DNA from: Methylobacterium sp. B4
Lineage (GTDB): Bacteria; Pseudomonadota; Alphaproteobacteria; Rhizobiales; Beijerinckiaceae
Reading direction: 5' to 3'
Length of the DNA: 64,000 nt
Assembly: GCF_003201865.1 (NCBI RefSeq)
Contig: NZ_QJJJ01000016.1
Coordinates: 29,799 to 93,798 of the forward strand
The position numbers and the translations under genes were made by a program. Below are positions 1 through 8,610 of this stretch, piece after piece (within the stretch, counting starts at the first letter, position 1; every line of letters starts with the position of its first letter). The notes beneath the pieces were generated by a model that was not told the DNA's origin, did not search any database, and saw nothing but the letters and a program-made list of their open reading frames with translations.

Positions 1-1
1 G

Positions 2-439
2 GAGTACGGGCGCTACCATCTCGGCGAGATCAGCCGGCCGGAAAGCCTCGCCCTGGGCCCGAACGAGTTCGAGGTCGATGCCAAGGGCAAGCCGGTCCTC
101 GTGGCCGCCGCGCCCGCCGACGCCCCCGGCCCGACCAAGGCGGCCGCCGCCCGCAAGGAGCAGGCGAAGCCGACGACCGTCGTCGCCGTGCAGGACCCGG
201 CCAAGACCGGCGGCAAGGCGCTGAGCGACAAGGCCGCCAAGGCGAACCGCATCACCGTCGCCGATGCGGACGGCGATGTCAGCGCCTTCAGCAAGGTGCT
301 CGCCAAGAAAGACGTGAAGGCCGCCGAGACCGCCCCGGCCAAACCGAAGCCCGCGGCCAAGGAAGCCATCAAGGACGCGCCGGTCGCCTCGACGAAGCCG
401 CACGCCTCCGTGACGACGACCGGCTCGGTGCGCAACTGA
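2..439 (+). CDS. 3' end of an unidentified Ala/Lys/Pro-rich protein (5' partial)
   Basis: The reading frame is open from base 2 and ends at a TGA at 437-439, so the start lies upstream of the window and about 145 residues are visible. The first 35 or so residues look like the end of a folded domain (EYGRYHLGEISRPESLAL). The rest is a low-complexity tail rich in Ala, Lys and Pro, typical of a charged linker or a periplasmic extension. I do not recognise the family from this tail. A GTG at 101 would give a shorter ORF, but the open frame through the window edge argues for a partial gene. Confidence 0.6.
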   Translation, partial: EYGRYHLGEISRPESLALGPNEFEVDAKGKPVLVAAAPADAPGPTKAAAARKEQAKPTTVVAVQDPAKTGGKALSDKAAKANRITVADADGDVSAFSKVLAKKDVKAAETAPAKPKPAAKEAIKDAPVASTKPHASVTTTGSVRN

Positions 440-563
440 CAATGGGGCGGCGGCCTCGGGCCGCGCTCGACCCGACCGCGGTTTTCGCCGGGCAAGCTTC
501 GCCGGCCTGTCACACGAGAGTGCTCTAAGCGTCCGGCCCACCTCGACGACCGGACCCGGCCCC

Positions 564-1454
564 ATGCGCGACGACAGCCGCCCGCACGCCTACGATTTCG
601 ACGCCATCCGCCGCGAACTGGCCGACAGCTACGACGAGGAGCTGGAACTCGGCTTCGACGAGGCCCAGGAGGACGGCGGATCCCTCACCCGGCGCAGCTA
701 CTTTCACGAGCTGCTGCGGCTCCAGCACGAGCTGGTGCGCCTCCAGGACTGGGTGAAGCACGAGGGCCTGCGGGTCGTGGTCCTGTTCGAGGGGCGCGAC
801 TCGGCCGGCAAGGGCGGTGTCATCAAGCGCATCACCCAGCGCCTCAACCCCCGCATCTGCCGCGTGGTCGCCCTCCCCGCTCCGAGCGAGCGGGAGCGCA
901 CGCAATGGTACTTCCAGCGCTACGTCACCCATCTGCCGGCGGCGGGCGAGATCGTGCTGTTCGACCGCTCCTGGTACAACCGCGCCGGCGTCGAGCGGGT
1001 CATGGGCTTCTGCACCGAGGACGAGGTGGAGGAGTTCTTCCGCTCCGTGCCCGAATTCGAGCGCATGCTGGTGCGCTCCGGCATTCTGCTGGTGAAGTAC
1101 TGGTTCTCGATCACCGACGCCGAGCAGGCGCTGCGCTTCCACATGCGGATCGAGGACCCGCTGAAGCAGTGGAAGCTCTCGCCGATGGATGTCGAATCGC
1201 GCCGCCGCTGGGAGGATTACACCCGCGCCAAGGAGGATATGCTGGCACGTACCCACATCCCCGAGGCGCCGTGGTGGGTGGTCGAGGCGGTCAACAAGCG
1301 GCGCGCCCGCCTCAACTGCATCAGCCACCTGCTGGAGCAGATCCCCTATCAGACCGTGAACCACCCGCCCGTCGTGCTGCCCGACCGCGTGCGCAACGCC
1401 GACTACCTCCGTGCGCCGATCCCGCCGGAGATGTTCGTCCCGGCCCGCTACTGA
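564..1454 (+). CDS. ppk2: Polyphosphate kinase 2 family protein (PPK2)
   Basis: The 296-residue product matches the single-domain PPK2 family, which transfers phosphate between polyphosphate and nucleotides in the cytoplasm. Visible are a Walker A-like loop GRDSAGKGG at about residues 77-85, a Walker B/lid region beginning FDRSWYNRAG at about 133-142, and the family motif KYWFSI followed by RIEDPLKQWKLSPMD. The length agrees with one-domain PPK2 enzymes. The start ATG at 564 follows a stretch without a strong Shine-Dalgarno site. The subclass (GDP- or ADP-preferring) cannot be settled from sequence reading. It stands alone, 138 bp ahead of rplS. Confidence 0.93.
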   Translation: MRDDSRPHAYDFDAIRRELADSYDEELELGFDEAQEDGGSLTRRSYFHELLRLQHELVRLQDWVKHEGLRVVVLFEGRDSAGKGGVIKRITQRLNPRICRVVALPAPSERERTQWYFQRYVTHLPAAGEIVLFDRSWYNRAGVERVMGFCTEDEVEEFFRSVPEFERMLVRSGILLVKYWFSITDAEQALRFHMRIEDPLKQWKLSPMDVESRRRWEDYTRAKEDMLARTHIPEAPWWVVEAVNKRRARLNCISHLLEQIPYQTVNHPPVVLPDRVRNADYLRAPIPPEMFVPARY

Positions 1455-1592
1455 GCGGAGCCGGCCGCCTCCCGCGCGCGCCCATCGACAAGTCCGCGCG
1501 CATCCTGTAAAGGCCCGGCCAACTCACAACAGGATGCCGAAATCCTGACGCCCGGACCTCACCGGACGGGCGCTAACGGCCGGAGCTTTCCA

Positions 1593-1997
1593 ATGAACAT
1601 CATCGAGCAGCTCGAGCGGGAAGAGATCGCCCGCCTCGCCAAGACCATTCCCGATTTCGAGCCGGGCGACACGGTCATCGTCAACGTCCGCGTGAAGGAA
1701 GGCGAGCGCACCCGCGTGCAGGCCTACGAGGGCGTCTGCATCGCCCGCAACGGCGGCGGCCTCAACGAGAGCTTCACCGTCCGCAAGATCTCCTACGGCG
1801 AGGGCGTGGAGCGCGTCTTCCCGGTGCATTCGCCGATGATCGATTCGATCAAGGTGGCCCGCCGCGGCAAGGTGCGGCGCGCGAAGCTCTACTACCTGCG
1901 CGACCGCCGCGGGAAGTCCGCCCGTATCGTCGAGCGCTCCGACCGCTCCGAGAAGGCGGCCAAGGCCCAGAAGGCCGCCGCCACCGCCGCGGAGTAA
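1593..1997 (+). CDS. rplS: 50S ribosomal protein L19
   Basis: The product is a 134-residue L19, a protein of the large ribosomal subunit at the interface with the 30S subunit. The N-terminus MNIIEQLEREE and the conserved blocks FEPGDTVIVNVRVKEG, RVQAYEGVCIARN and RGKVRRAKLYYLRDRRGKSARI are diagnostic. An alanine/lysine-rich tail of about 20 residues extends beyond the core, common in alphaproteobacteria. Two hairpins follow directly, so transcription probably stops here. The usual rpsP-rimM-trmD partners are not visible; PPK2 lies upstream instead. Confidence 0.97.
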   Translation: MNIIEQLEREEIARLAKTIPDFEPGDTVIVNVRVKEGERTRVQAYEGVCIARNGGGLNESFTVRKISYGEGVERVFPVHSPMIDSIKVARRGKVRRAKLYYLRDRRGKSARIVERSDRSEKAAKAQKAAATAAE

Positions 1998-2005
1998 GCC
2001 GTCGG

Positions 2006-2029
2006 AAAGCGGCTCCCCGGAGCCGCTTT
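2006..2029 (+). terminator. Hairpin directly behind rplS
   Basis: A perfect 10-bp inverted repeat (arms 2006-2015 and 2020-2029) with a 4-nt loop begins 8 bases after the rplS stop codon. The right arm ends in TTT but no longer T-run follows. It is probably the first of two stacked terminators or an mRNA 3'-end stabiliser. Confidence 0.7.
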
Positions 2030-2039
2030 CACCGCCGCG

Positions 2040-2070
2040 CCCGTCCCGAGATGATCGGGGCGGGTTTTTT
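2040..2070 (+). terminator. Rho-independent terminator behind rplS
   Basis: A 9-bp GC-rich stem (2040-2048 paired with 2056-2064, one G-T pair) is followed at once by six T residues at 2065-2070. This is a textbook intrinsic terminator for rplS. Confidence 0.85.
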
Positions 2071-2517
2071 GTTGCGGGTAGCGATCCCGATGAGAGTCGG
2101 TCCTGCGTTGCGAGAGGCGCGTCCGCAACGTGATGCCGCGATCCGGTTCTGATACGGCTTCCGGCTGATCGCTTCGGCCTCTTCCTCCGTCATCGCGAGG
2201 CGAAGCCGTGGCGATCCAGGGCTCCGTCCCTTCCGGACATGTCGCGCTCTGGGTCGCTTCGGCTCCGCCTCGCGATGACGGAGCGGGGACGGAGCGGGGC
2301 GAAGGCCGAGGCGATGGACCGAAAACGATATGACTGATGCGATCCGGCCCTCGGCCGATCACTGAATCAGCCGGAGAAGCCCCGCCTCTCTGCGGACGAT
2401 CTCGGTCACATGCCAGCCGCCGAGGAAGGCGGCTGGGCCATCGAACAAGCCGAGGCCTTCATCGACGGGATAGGCCGCACCGTTCCTGATCGATGATGAC
2501 ATCGCGCGGCAGAGGCA
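2071..2517. other. Intergenic region between rplS and the transglycosylase gene
   Basis: No convincing gene is present in these 447 bases. The stretch holds the long inverted repeat at 2185-2283 and, right after it, a short tandem duplication of about 11 bp around 2277-2298. Both flanking genes end towards this region. Confidence 0.6.
2185..2283. repeat. Long imperfect inverted repeat (intergenic palindromic element)
   Basis: The 23-base arms at 2185-2207 and 2261-2283 are reverse complements with a single mismatch and are separated by 53 bases that are themselves partly self-complementary. It lies between two convergently ending genes. The form is that of a dispersed intergenic palindromic element rather than a terminator, since neither side carries a T-run. 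The copy number in the genome cannot be seen here. Confidence 0.65.
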
Positions 2518-3714
2518 TCACCCCCGCCGCAGCGCCTCCAGCACCTTGCCGCCCGGCCGGCCCGTCGCCGGCATGCCGAGGCGGCGCTCCACGTCCTTGA
2601 TGGCCTCGCGGGTCTTGGAGCCGACCTTCCCGTCCGGCTCGCCGACATCGTAGCCGCGGGCGATCAGGCGGGTCTGGAGGTCGCGGCGCTCGGCGCGCGA
2701 GAGCGGCGGATCGTCGGTCGGCCACTCGGCCTGGACGCCGGGGCGGCCACGCAGGCGGTCCGAGAGCACGGCGATGGCGAGCCCGTAGGATTCGGCGGCG
2801 TTGTAGGAGTAGATCGCGTCGAAGTTCTTCGTGACGAGGAAGGCGGGGCCGTTGATGCCGGCCGGGGCGATGATGCCGGCGGGCCCCTCCCCGCTGAGGG
2901 GACGGCCGTCGATGCGGGTGACGCCGAGCGAGGCCCAATGGCCGACCGCGTGCTTGTTCTTGCGGCCGGCGCCCGCAACGTTGAAGCCGCGCGGCAGCCG
3001 CACCTCGTAGCCCCAGGGCTGCGCGTTCGACCACTTGGCCACGCGCAGGAAGTTGGCGGTGGAGGCGACGGCGTCAGCCACCGAATCGACGATGTCGCGC
3101 CGTCCGTCGCCGTCGCCGTCGACAGCGAGGCGCTGATAGGTGGTCGGCATGAACTGCGTCTGGCCGAAGGCGCCGGCCCAGGAGCCGGTGAGCCGCGAGG
3201 CCTCGATGTCGCCGCGCTCGATGATCTTAAGCGTTGCGATCAGTTCGCCGCGGAAGAAGTCCCGGCGGCGGTTGCCCGAGCAGGCGAGCGTGGCCAGCGA
3301 TTGCACCAGCGGCATCTTGCCGAGGTTCTTGCCGAAATTCGACTCGACGCCCCAGACGGCGGCGATGGTGTGACGGTCCACGCCGTAGCGGGCCTCGGCA
3401 TTGGCCAGCGCCTGGGCGTGCTGGCGCATGGCGGCGCGCCCGTCCTCGACGCGCTCGTCGTCCACCAATGCCGACATGTAGTCCCAGATCGGCGTCTTGA
3501 ACTCGGGCTGCGCCTGGGACAGCTCGATCACCTTGTCGTCGTAGGCGATGTTGGCCGTGGCGGCTTGGAAGGTCCGGGCGGAGACCCCGGCCCCGGCGGC
3601 CTGGGACTGGATGCCCGCGAGGCAGGACTGGAAGTCGGCCTGGGCCGGGCCGGCGGCGAGGGCTCCGGCGAGGGCGAGCGCGATCAGGCTCGTGCGGGTG
3701 GCTGGCGTCGGCAT
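2518..3714 (-). CDS. Lytic murein transglycosylase, MltB-like, with peptidoglycan-binding domain
   Basis: The 398-residue exported enzyme should cleave the MurNAc-GlcNAc bond of peptidoglycan with anhydro-muropeptide formation. Residues 1-26 are a signal peptide ending AQA. The SLT_2/MltB-type catalytic domain spans about 27-325 with the catalytic glutamate in WGVESNFG (E124), and motifs GAFGQTQFMPTTY and DGDGRRDIVDS. A PG_binding_1 domain follows from about residue 335 (RRDLQTRLIARGYDVGEPDG). The start at 3714 was preferred over an upstream in-frame start at 3792 because it gives a clean signal peptide and has GGAG about 8 bases ahead. It is not a lipoprotein: no cysteine follows the signal. 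Confidence 0.92.
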   Translation of the reverse strand: MPTPATRTSLIALALAGALAAGPAQADFQSCLAGIQSQAAGAGVSARTFQAATANIAYDDKVIELSQAQPEFKTPIWDYMSALVDDERVEDGRAAMRQHAQALANAEARYGVDRHTIAAVWGVESNFGKNLGKMPLVQSLATLACSGNRRRDFFRGELIATLKIIERGDIEASRLTGSWAGAFGQTQFMPTTYQRLAVDGDGDGRRDIVDSVADAVASTANFLRVAKWSNAQPWGYEVRLPRGFNVAGAGRKNKHAVGHWASLGVTRIDGRPLSGEGPAGIIAPAGINGPAFLVTKNFDAIYSYNAAESYGLAIAVLSDRLRGRPGVQAEWPTDDPPLSRAERRDLQTRLIARGYDVGEPDGKVGSKTREAIKDVERRLGMPATGRPGGKVLEALRRG

Positions 3715-4000
3715 GGGTCGGCGCTCCGTCAGATTCCGGGGAATGGTCTCGTGCGATTCAGGCGATACGAGGGTTAACGAAGCGTGACGCACCTGTCGTG
3801 CCGGCCCGGCAGCCGGCTCCGGATTTGACGGCGCGGGCGTTCTCGTCTAGCAGGCGAGCCGTGGACGGGGCTCCTGATCGGGGCCCCGTACCCTTTCATG
3901 CGCACCCGCGGGCGGTAACAGCCGCCCTGTCGCCCTCGCCGCGTCAGCGAGGAGGGAGAGGAGGGCGCGTTCCTCATAAATTTGTTCCAGAGGAACAGCG

Positions 4001-4618
4001 ATGTCAAAACGCGTCCAGGCGAAGCACAAGCTCGATCGCCGCATGGGCCAGAACATCTGGGGCCGCCCGAAGAGCCCCGTGAACCGCCGCGAGTACGGCC
4101 CTGGCCAGCACGGTCAGCGCCGCAAGGGCAAGATGAGCGACTTCGGTACGCAGCTGCGCGCCAAGCAGAAGCTCAAGGGCTACTACGGCAACATCACCGA
4201 GAAGCAGTTCCGCCGCTACTACGCCGAGGCGATCCGCCTGCGTGGCGACTCCGGTGAGAACCTAATCGGCCTGCTCGAGCGCCGCCTCGACGCCGTGGTC
4301 TACCGTTCGAAGTTCGTGGCGACCCCGTTCGCCGCGCGCCAGTTCGTCAACCACGGGCACATCAAGGTCAACGGCCGCCGGGTCAACATCCCGAGCTACC
4401 AGGTCAAGGCCGGCGACGTGATCGAGGTGAAGGAAGCCTCCCGCCAGCTCGAGATCGTGGTCGTGGCCTCGCAACTCGCCGAGCGCGACGTGCCGGACTA
4501 CATCGAGGTCGATCATCACAAGATGACCGCCCGCGTCACCCGGATCCCGGGCCTCTCCGAGGTGCCCTACCCGGTGCAGATGGAGCCGAACCTCGTCATC
4601 GAGTTCTACTCGCGCTAA
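4001..4618 (+). CDS. rpsD: 30S ribosomal protein S4
   Basis: The 205-residue product is S4, a primary 16S rRNA-binding protein that nucleates 30S assembly. It opens MSKRVQAKHKLDRRMG and holds the conserved RREYGPGQHG block and the S4 RNA-binding fold from about residue 94 (LERRLDAVVYRS, FVNHGHIKVNGRRVNIPSY). AGAGGAAC lies 5-12 bases before the ATG. As in many alphaproteobacteria, it stands alone away from the alpha operon. A strong terminator follows. Confidence 0.98.
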   Translation: MSKRVQAKHKLDRRMGQNIWGRPKSPVNRREYGPGQHGQRRKGKMSDFGTQLRAKQKLKGYYGNITEKQFRRYYAEAIRLRGDSGENLIGLLERRLDAVVYRSKFVATPFAARQFVNHGHIKVNGRRVNIPSYQVKAGDVIEVKEASRQLEIVVVASQLAERDVPDYIEVDHHKMTARVTRIPGLSEVPYPVQMEPNLVIEFYSR

Positions 4619-4647
4619 GATTTCTCTTCGGTATCGCCCGGAGACGG

Positions 4648-4677
4648 AAAGGGCCGCCCCTCGGGGCGGCCCTTTTT
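4648..4677 (+). terminator. Rho-independent terminator behind rpsD
   Basis: A perfect 13-bp stem (4648-4660 with 4663-4675) and a T-run to 4677 follow rpsD by 30 bases. The A-run on the left arm makes it usable from the other strand too, where the nitronate monooxygenase gene ends 14 bases away, so it may work in both directions. Confidence 0.9.
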
Positions 4678-4691
4678 CCATGTCGCCCTCG

Positions 4692-5744
4692 TCAGGCCGG
4701 GACGGCCGCCGCGAGGAGGCGCGTCAGCTCCGCCGCCGGCATCTCCCGCGAGAGCCCAATTGCCTGCCCCGACCAGAGCGGGGAGAAGTCGCCCGAGCCG
4801 CGCGCCTCCGCGGCCGTGCGCAGGGGCTGGAGCGCGACGGCCGCGCCGGGAAAGGCGGGGGCGACCGGGCTGACGGGACCGAGTTCCCGCACGACACGGG
4901 TCTGTAGGCCGCGAGCGGGGCGGCCGGTGAGCACGTTCGTCAGAACGGTGTCCTCGTCCCGCGCCGCGCCCAGGGCCGCGCGGTAGGGTGCGGAGATGCC
5001 GGCCTCGGGGCAGCGCAGGAAGCCGGTGCCGACCTGAACCGCGCTGGCGCCGAGCGCGAAGGCCGCCGCCACGCCGCGGGCATCAGCGATGCCGCCCGCC
5101 GCAATCACCGGCACGGCGACCGCGTCGGCGATCTGCGGCACCAGCGCGAAGGTGCCGACCTGGGAGGCTGCGGCCTCGGTCAGGAACATGCCGCGATGGC
5201 CTCCGGCCTCCGCCCCCTGCGCGATCACCGCATCGACGCCGTGCTCGGCGAGCCAGCGCGCCTCGCGCACGGTGGTGGCCGAGGACAGGATCAGGCAGCC
5301 GACGTCCCGCACACGCCGCAGCAATGCCTCCGCAGGTAGCCCGAAGTGGAAGCTGACGACGCGCGGGCGCAGTTCGGCCACGAGCTCGGCCATCGCCTCG
5401 TTGAAGGGCGCCCGGTTGGCCATGCTCACCGGTGCCGCCGGATCGAGGCCGAACTCTTCGTAATAGGGCGCGAGCGCTGCCCGCCACGTCGCCTCGCGAT
5501 CCGCGTCCGGCGTCGGCGGCCGGTGGCAGAAGAAGTTCAGGTTGAAAGGGGCATCCGTCGCCTGCCGGATGGCGGCAACCTCGGCGCGGACCTGCTCGGG
5601 CGTGAGCGCAGCGCAGGCGAGCGAGCCGCCGCCGCCGGCAGCGCTGACGGCGGCGGCCAGCGCGGCCTTCGGCCCGACCATCGGTGCCTGGACGATGGAA
5701 GCGGCGATCCCGATCAACCCAGCGAAATCCGTGCGTCCCGCCAT
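4692..5744 (-). CDS. Nitronate monooxygenase family flavoprotein
   Basis: The 350-residue protein is a TIM-barrel FMN enzyme of the nitronate monooxygenase (old name 2-nitropropane dioxygenase) family, which oxidises alkyl nitronates such as propionate-3-nitronate. Visible are the N-terminal QAPMVGP flavin-binding segment, the GAEAGGHRG motif with the likely catalytic base H183, and the phosphate-binding stretch VIAAGGIADARG followed by ALGASAVQVGTGFL. Length and motifs fit class I NMO. FabK-type enoyl reductases share the fold but the GGHRG histidine favours NMO. It ends tail to tail with rpsD. Confidence 0.88.
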   Translation of the reverse strand: MAGRTDFAGLIGIAASIVQAPMVGPKAALAAAVSAAGGGGSLACAALTPEQVRAEVAAIRQATDAPFNLNFFCHRPPTPDADREATWRAALAPYYEEFGLDPAAPVSMANRAPFNEAMAELVAELRPRVVSFHFGLPAEALLRRVRDVGCLILSSATTVREARWLAEHGVDAVIAQGAEAGGHRGMFLTEAAASQVGTFALVPQIADAVAVPVIAAGGIADARGVAAAFALGASAVQVGTGFLRCPEAGISAPYRAALGAARDEDTVLTNVLTGRPARGLQTRVVRELGPVSPVAPAFPGAAVALQPLRTAAEARGSGDFSPLWSGQAIGLSREMPAAELTRLLAAAVPA

Positions 5745-5792
5745 CCCGCTCTCCTCGCACTGCCGACGACGCGGATCGCCTTCGGGACGGTT

Positions 5793-6710
5793 CTACACCC
5801 CGGGTGCGGCCGGTCGCTCCGCGGTCTCGTCGGTGGCGTCGTTCGCCGCTTCCTGCTTCAGCCGCTTGCGGTACTGCACGGCGCCGAAGGGAATGGCCGC
5901 GAGGTAACTCAGGCTGACCACCGTGATCGCCTCGAAGGGAAAGCTGATCACGAGGCCGAAGCCCACCACCACGACGAGGAAGATCGGCACCACGAGGTCA
6001 CGCGGCACGCGCTTGCCCCAGGTCTTGCCCGAGAAGGTCGGCACCGTGGAGACGACGAGGAGCGCGATCACCAGCACGTAGGCCAGGATCACCGGCGTGC
6101 CCCAATGGTCGAAGGGCAGGCCGAGGAAGTGGAGGTAGAGCGGCAGCATGCCGGTGAGCGCCCCGGCGGGGGCGGGCATGCCGACGAAATAGTCCTTCTT
6201 CCATTCCGGCCGGTTGGGGTCGTCGAGCATCGCGTTGAAGCGCGCCAGCCTGAGGCACATGGCGATGGCGAAGACCAGCGCCACGATCCAGCCTACCGAC
6301 TTCAGATTGTGCAGGGTGAAGCTGTAGAGGATCAGCGCCGGGGCGCAGCCGAAATTCACGAAGTCGGCCAGCGAATCGAGTTCGGCCCCGAAGCGTGAGG
6401 TGCCCTTGAGCAGGCGCGCCACGCGCCCGTCGATCCCGTCGAGGCCGGCCGCGACGATGATGGCGATCACCGCGGGCTCGTAGCGCCCCTCGAAGGCCAA
6501 CCGGATCGCGGTCAACCCGAGGCAGAGCGCCAGCAGGGTGATCATGTTCGGGGCGATCATCCGGAACGGCACCGGCCGGAACCGGCGCGGCCGGTCGTTC
6601 GCATCCGGCGCGAAGGGTGGGAACAGATCGTCCATGTCGCCCCTTGCGTCGTCGCCCCTTGCGTCGTCGCCTCTCGGCACGCCGCCTCTCGGCTCGTCGT
6701 CTCTCGCCAT
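5793..6710 (-). CDS. pssA: CDP-diacylglycerol--serine O-phosphatidyltransferase
   Basis: The 305-residue membrane enzyme makes phosphatidylserine from CDP-diacylglycerol and serine, the step before decarboxylation by Psd. The CDP-alcohol phosphotransferase signature DG-x2-AR-x8-G-x3-D-x3-D is complete at D94, G95, A98, R99, G108, D112 and D116, and about eight hydrophobic segments follow. The start at 6710 lies 16 bases behind the psd stop. A shorter start at 6635 (MDDLFPPF) would remove a repeated DDARG segment and is possible. Gene order psd-pssA on the minus strand indicates one operon for phosphatidylethanolamine synthesis. Confidence 0.93.
   Translation of the reverse strand: MARDDEPRGGVPRGDDARGDDARGDMDDLFPPFAPDANDRPRRFRPVPFRMIAPNMITLLALCLGLTAIRLAFEGRYEPAVIAIIVAAGLDGIDGRVARLLKGTSRFGAELDSLADFVNFGCAPALILYSFTLHNLKSVGWIVALVFAIAMCLRLARFNAMLDDPNRPEWKKDYFVGMPAPAGALTGMLPLYLHFLGLPFDHWGTPVILAYVLVIALLVVSTVPTFSGKTWGKRVPRDLVVPIFLVVVVGFGLVISFPFEAITVVSLSYLAAIPFGAVQYRKRLKQEAANDATDETAERPAAPGV
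6646..6675. repeat. 15-bp tandem repeat in the pssA N-terminus
   Basis: Two adjacent 15-base units (6646-6660 and 6661-6675, with partial flanking copies) encode repeated DDARG residues near the PssA N-terminus. Unit length divisible by three means copy changes would not shift the frame. Confidence 0.7.
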
Positions 6711-6726
6711 CGCGCGGCTCGTTTCC

Positions 6727-7437
6727 TCAGATGCGGCGGAAGGCCCGCTCCGGCCCGCCGCCGAGATCGGCCAGCACGGTCTCGCCGGCCACCGCCTTCT
6801 GGCCGAGCCCGACCAGCACGCGGGTGCCGACCGGCAGGTAGACATCGACCCGCGAGCCGAAGCGGATCAGGCCGAAGCGCTCGCCGACCTGCCGGGTGTC
6901 GCCCGCCGAGACGAAGCCGACGATGCGCCGGGCCACGAGCCCTGCGATCTGCACCACGCCGATGCGCAGGGGCTGGCCCTTATGCGTCGTCTCCATGACG
7001 ATCCCGTTGCGCTCGTTGTCGTCGCTTGCCTTGTCGAGCTCGGCGTTGAGGAACAGGCCCGGCGTGTAGTGGATCTGCCCGATCTTGCCGGAGACCGGCA
7101 CGCGGTTCACGTGGCAGTCGAACACGTTCATGAAGACCGAGATCCGCAGCATCGGCTCGTGCGAGAGGTCGAGTTCCGGTGGGGGCAGCACGGTCGAGAT
7201 CAGGTTCACGCGCCCGTCGGCGGGGGAGACGACGAGTCCGTCGCCCACCGGCACGACCCGCTCGGGATCGCGGAAGAAGTAGCAGACCCACAGCGTCAGG
7301 ATCAGGAAGATCCAGCCGAAGAATTGCGAGAAATAGCCGAGCACCACCGTCAGCACGATGCCGATCAGGATGAAGGGATAGCCCTCCTTGTGGATCGGAA
7401 CGAGCGTCCGGCGGATCGTCTCGATGAGGTCGGTCAT
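6727..7437 (-). CDS. psd: Phosphatidylserine decarboxylase proenzyme (short form)
   Basis: The 236-residue product converts phosphatidylserine to phosphatidylethanolamine and is made as a proenzyme that cuts itself to form a pyruvoyl group. The cleavage site is the GS pair at residues 194-195 in IRFGSRVDVYLP. The conserved SPADG and FDCHVNRVP motifs are present, and two hydrophobic segments lie between residues 20 and 52. The length fits the short archaeal/alphaproteobacterial class. The start at 7437 has GGAG directly ahead; an upstream in-frame start at 7464 is less likely. It is followed by pssA. Confidence 0.94.
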   Translation of the reverse strand: MTDLIETIRRTLVPIHKEGYPFILIGIVLTVVLGYFSQFFGWIFLILTLWVCYFFRDPERVVPVGDGLVVSPADGRVNLISTVLPPPELDLSHEPMLRISVFMNVFDCHVNRVPVSGKIGQIHYTPGLFLNAELDKASDDNERNGIVMETTHKGQPLRIGVVQIAGLVARRIVGFVSAGDTRQVGERFGLIRFGSRVDVYLPVGTRVLVGLGQKAVAGETVLADLGGGPERAFRRI

Positions 7438-7500
7438 GGGCTCCGAAGGGGTCCGGCGGGGCAAATCTGACCCGCCGGATGGCAGGGGGGCGCGGTTCCG

Positions 7501-8544
7501 TCAACCGCCGCGTGCCGGGCGTCCGGCCGGTGAGCCCGCGGCAAGGCCGCCCGCGTCGAACAGGCGATAGGTGCGCCGCCCCGCCGCTTTTGCGGCGTAG
7601 AGGGCGGCGTCTGCCAGCGCGAACGGGTCCTGCGCGTCTGCGCAGAGCGCCACGCCGACCGTCGCGCCGAGCGGGTAGCGCTGTCCCCCGTGGTCGAACG
7701 GGCGGCACAGCGCGGTGACCAGCCGCTCGGCGCAGGCTGCCGCCTCGGCCGCGACGCCGTCGAGGATGACGGCGAACTCGTCGCCGCCGATGCGCGCCGC
7801 GAGTTCGGCGCGCGGGCAGACGAGGCCGATTCGCCGGGCCGCTTCGCGAAGGCAGCGGTCGCCGGCAGGATGCCCGTAGGTGTCGTTGATCGTCTTGAAG
7901 CCGTCGAGGTCGATCAGGATGAGCGTGCGCATCGGCTCTCGCAAGCGGTCCTCGAAGCGGGCGCGGTTGGCGAGGCCGGTGAGCGCGTCCGTCTCCGCCC
8001 GCAGGCGCATCTGATCGAGCCGGCGCCGCTCCGCGGTCACATCCTGCTTCAAGCCGTAGAGCCGCAGGGGCCGACCGTGCCGGCTTTCGACCGTGGCGGT
8101 GATGCGGATCCAGCGAGGCCCGCCACTGGCCGGTCTGATCTCGGCGTCGAGGCAGAATCCGCCGGCTTCGGCGAGCGCCCTGTCGCGCAAAGCCGTCAGC
8201 TCCCGCCGCGAGGCGTCGGTATAGAGGGCGAGGGCGTCCGCCCGCTCGACCGCGGTGCCGGAGGGCAGTCCGAACAGATCGTAAACGCCGTCGCTCCAGG
8301 TCAGCCGCTCGTCGGGCAGGCTGCAGGTCCACATTCCCAAGCCGGCGGCCCGCATCGCCGCCGCGAAAGGGGGCTCGACCTGTTTCAGGGCTGCCTGCTG
8401 CGCGCCGATGATGGCGGCCTGAATGCGCAGCTGCATCCGCAGGCGCTCGATCTCGGCCCCCGCGGACGGCGCCGAGAGGGGAGAGGGAAGCCTATCGTCG
8501 GTCGCGCGAATCGGGGGACCTCGTGCCGGGGGACGGGGCACCAT
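7501..8544 (-). CDS. PAS-GGDEF diguanylate cyclase
   Basis: The 347-residue protein should make cyclic di-GMP. A short coiled stretch (30-58) precedes a PAS fold at about 60-172 (ending RLYGLKQDVT), then a GGDEF domain from about 182 with TDALTGLANR, the metal-binding LIDLDGFKTIND and an intact GGDEF signature at 253-257. The inhibitory I-site position reads RAEL rather than RxxD, so product inhibition is probably lost. No membrane segment or signal peptide is visible, so sensing is cytoplasmic. It sits 63 bases upstream of psd on the same strand and may be co-transcribed by read-through. Confidence 0.9.
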   Translation of the reverse strand: MVPRPPARGPPIRATDDRLPSPLSAPSAGAEIERLRMQLRIQAAIIGAQQAALKQVEPPFAAAMRAAGLGMWTCSLPDERLTWSDGVYDLFGLPSGTAVERADALALYTDASRRELTALRDRALAEAGGFCLDAEIRPASGGPRWIRITATVESRHGRPLRLYGLKQDVTAERRRLDQMRLRAETDALTGLANRARFEDRLREPMRTLILIDLDGFKTINDTYGHPAGDRCLREAARRIGLVCPRAELAARIGGDEFAVILDGVAAEAAACAERLVTALCRPFDHGGQRYPLGATVGVALCADAQDPFALADAALYAAKAAGRRTYRLFDAGGLAAGSPAGRPARGG

Positions 8545-8610
8545 CCTGCGGGCACGTCGCTTTCCGCAAGGTGAAAGGCCCGACTGGCGCGGCGCACCCG
8601 AAGGGCAGGC

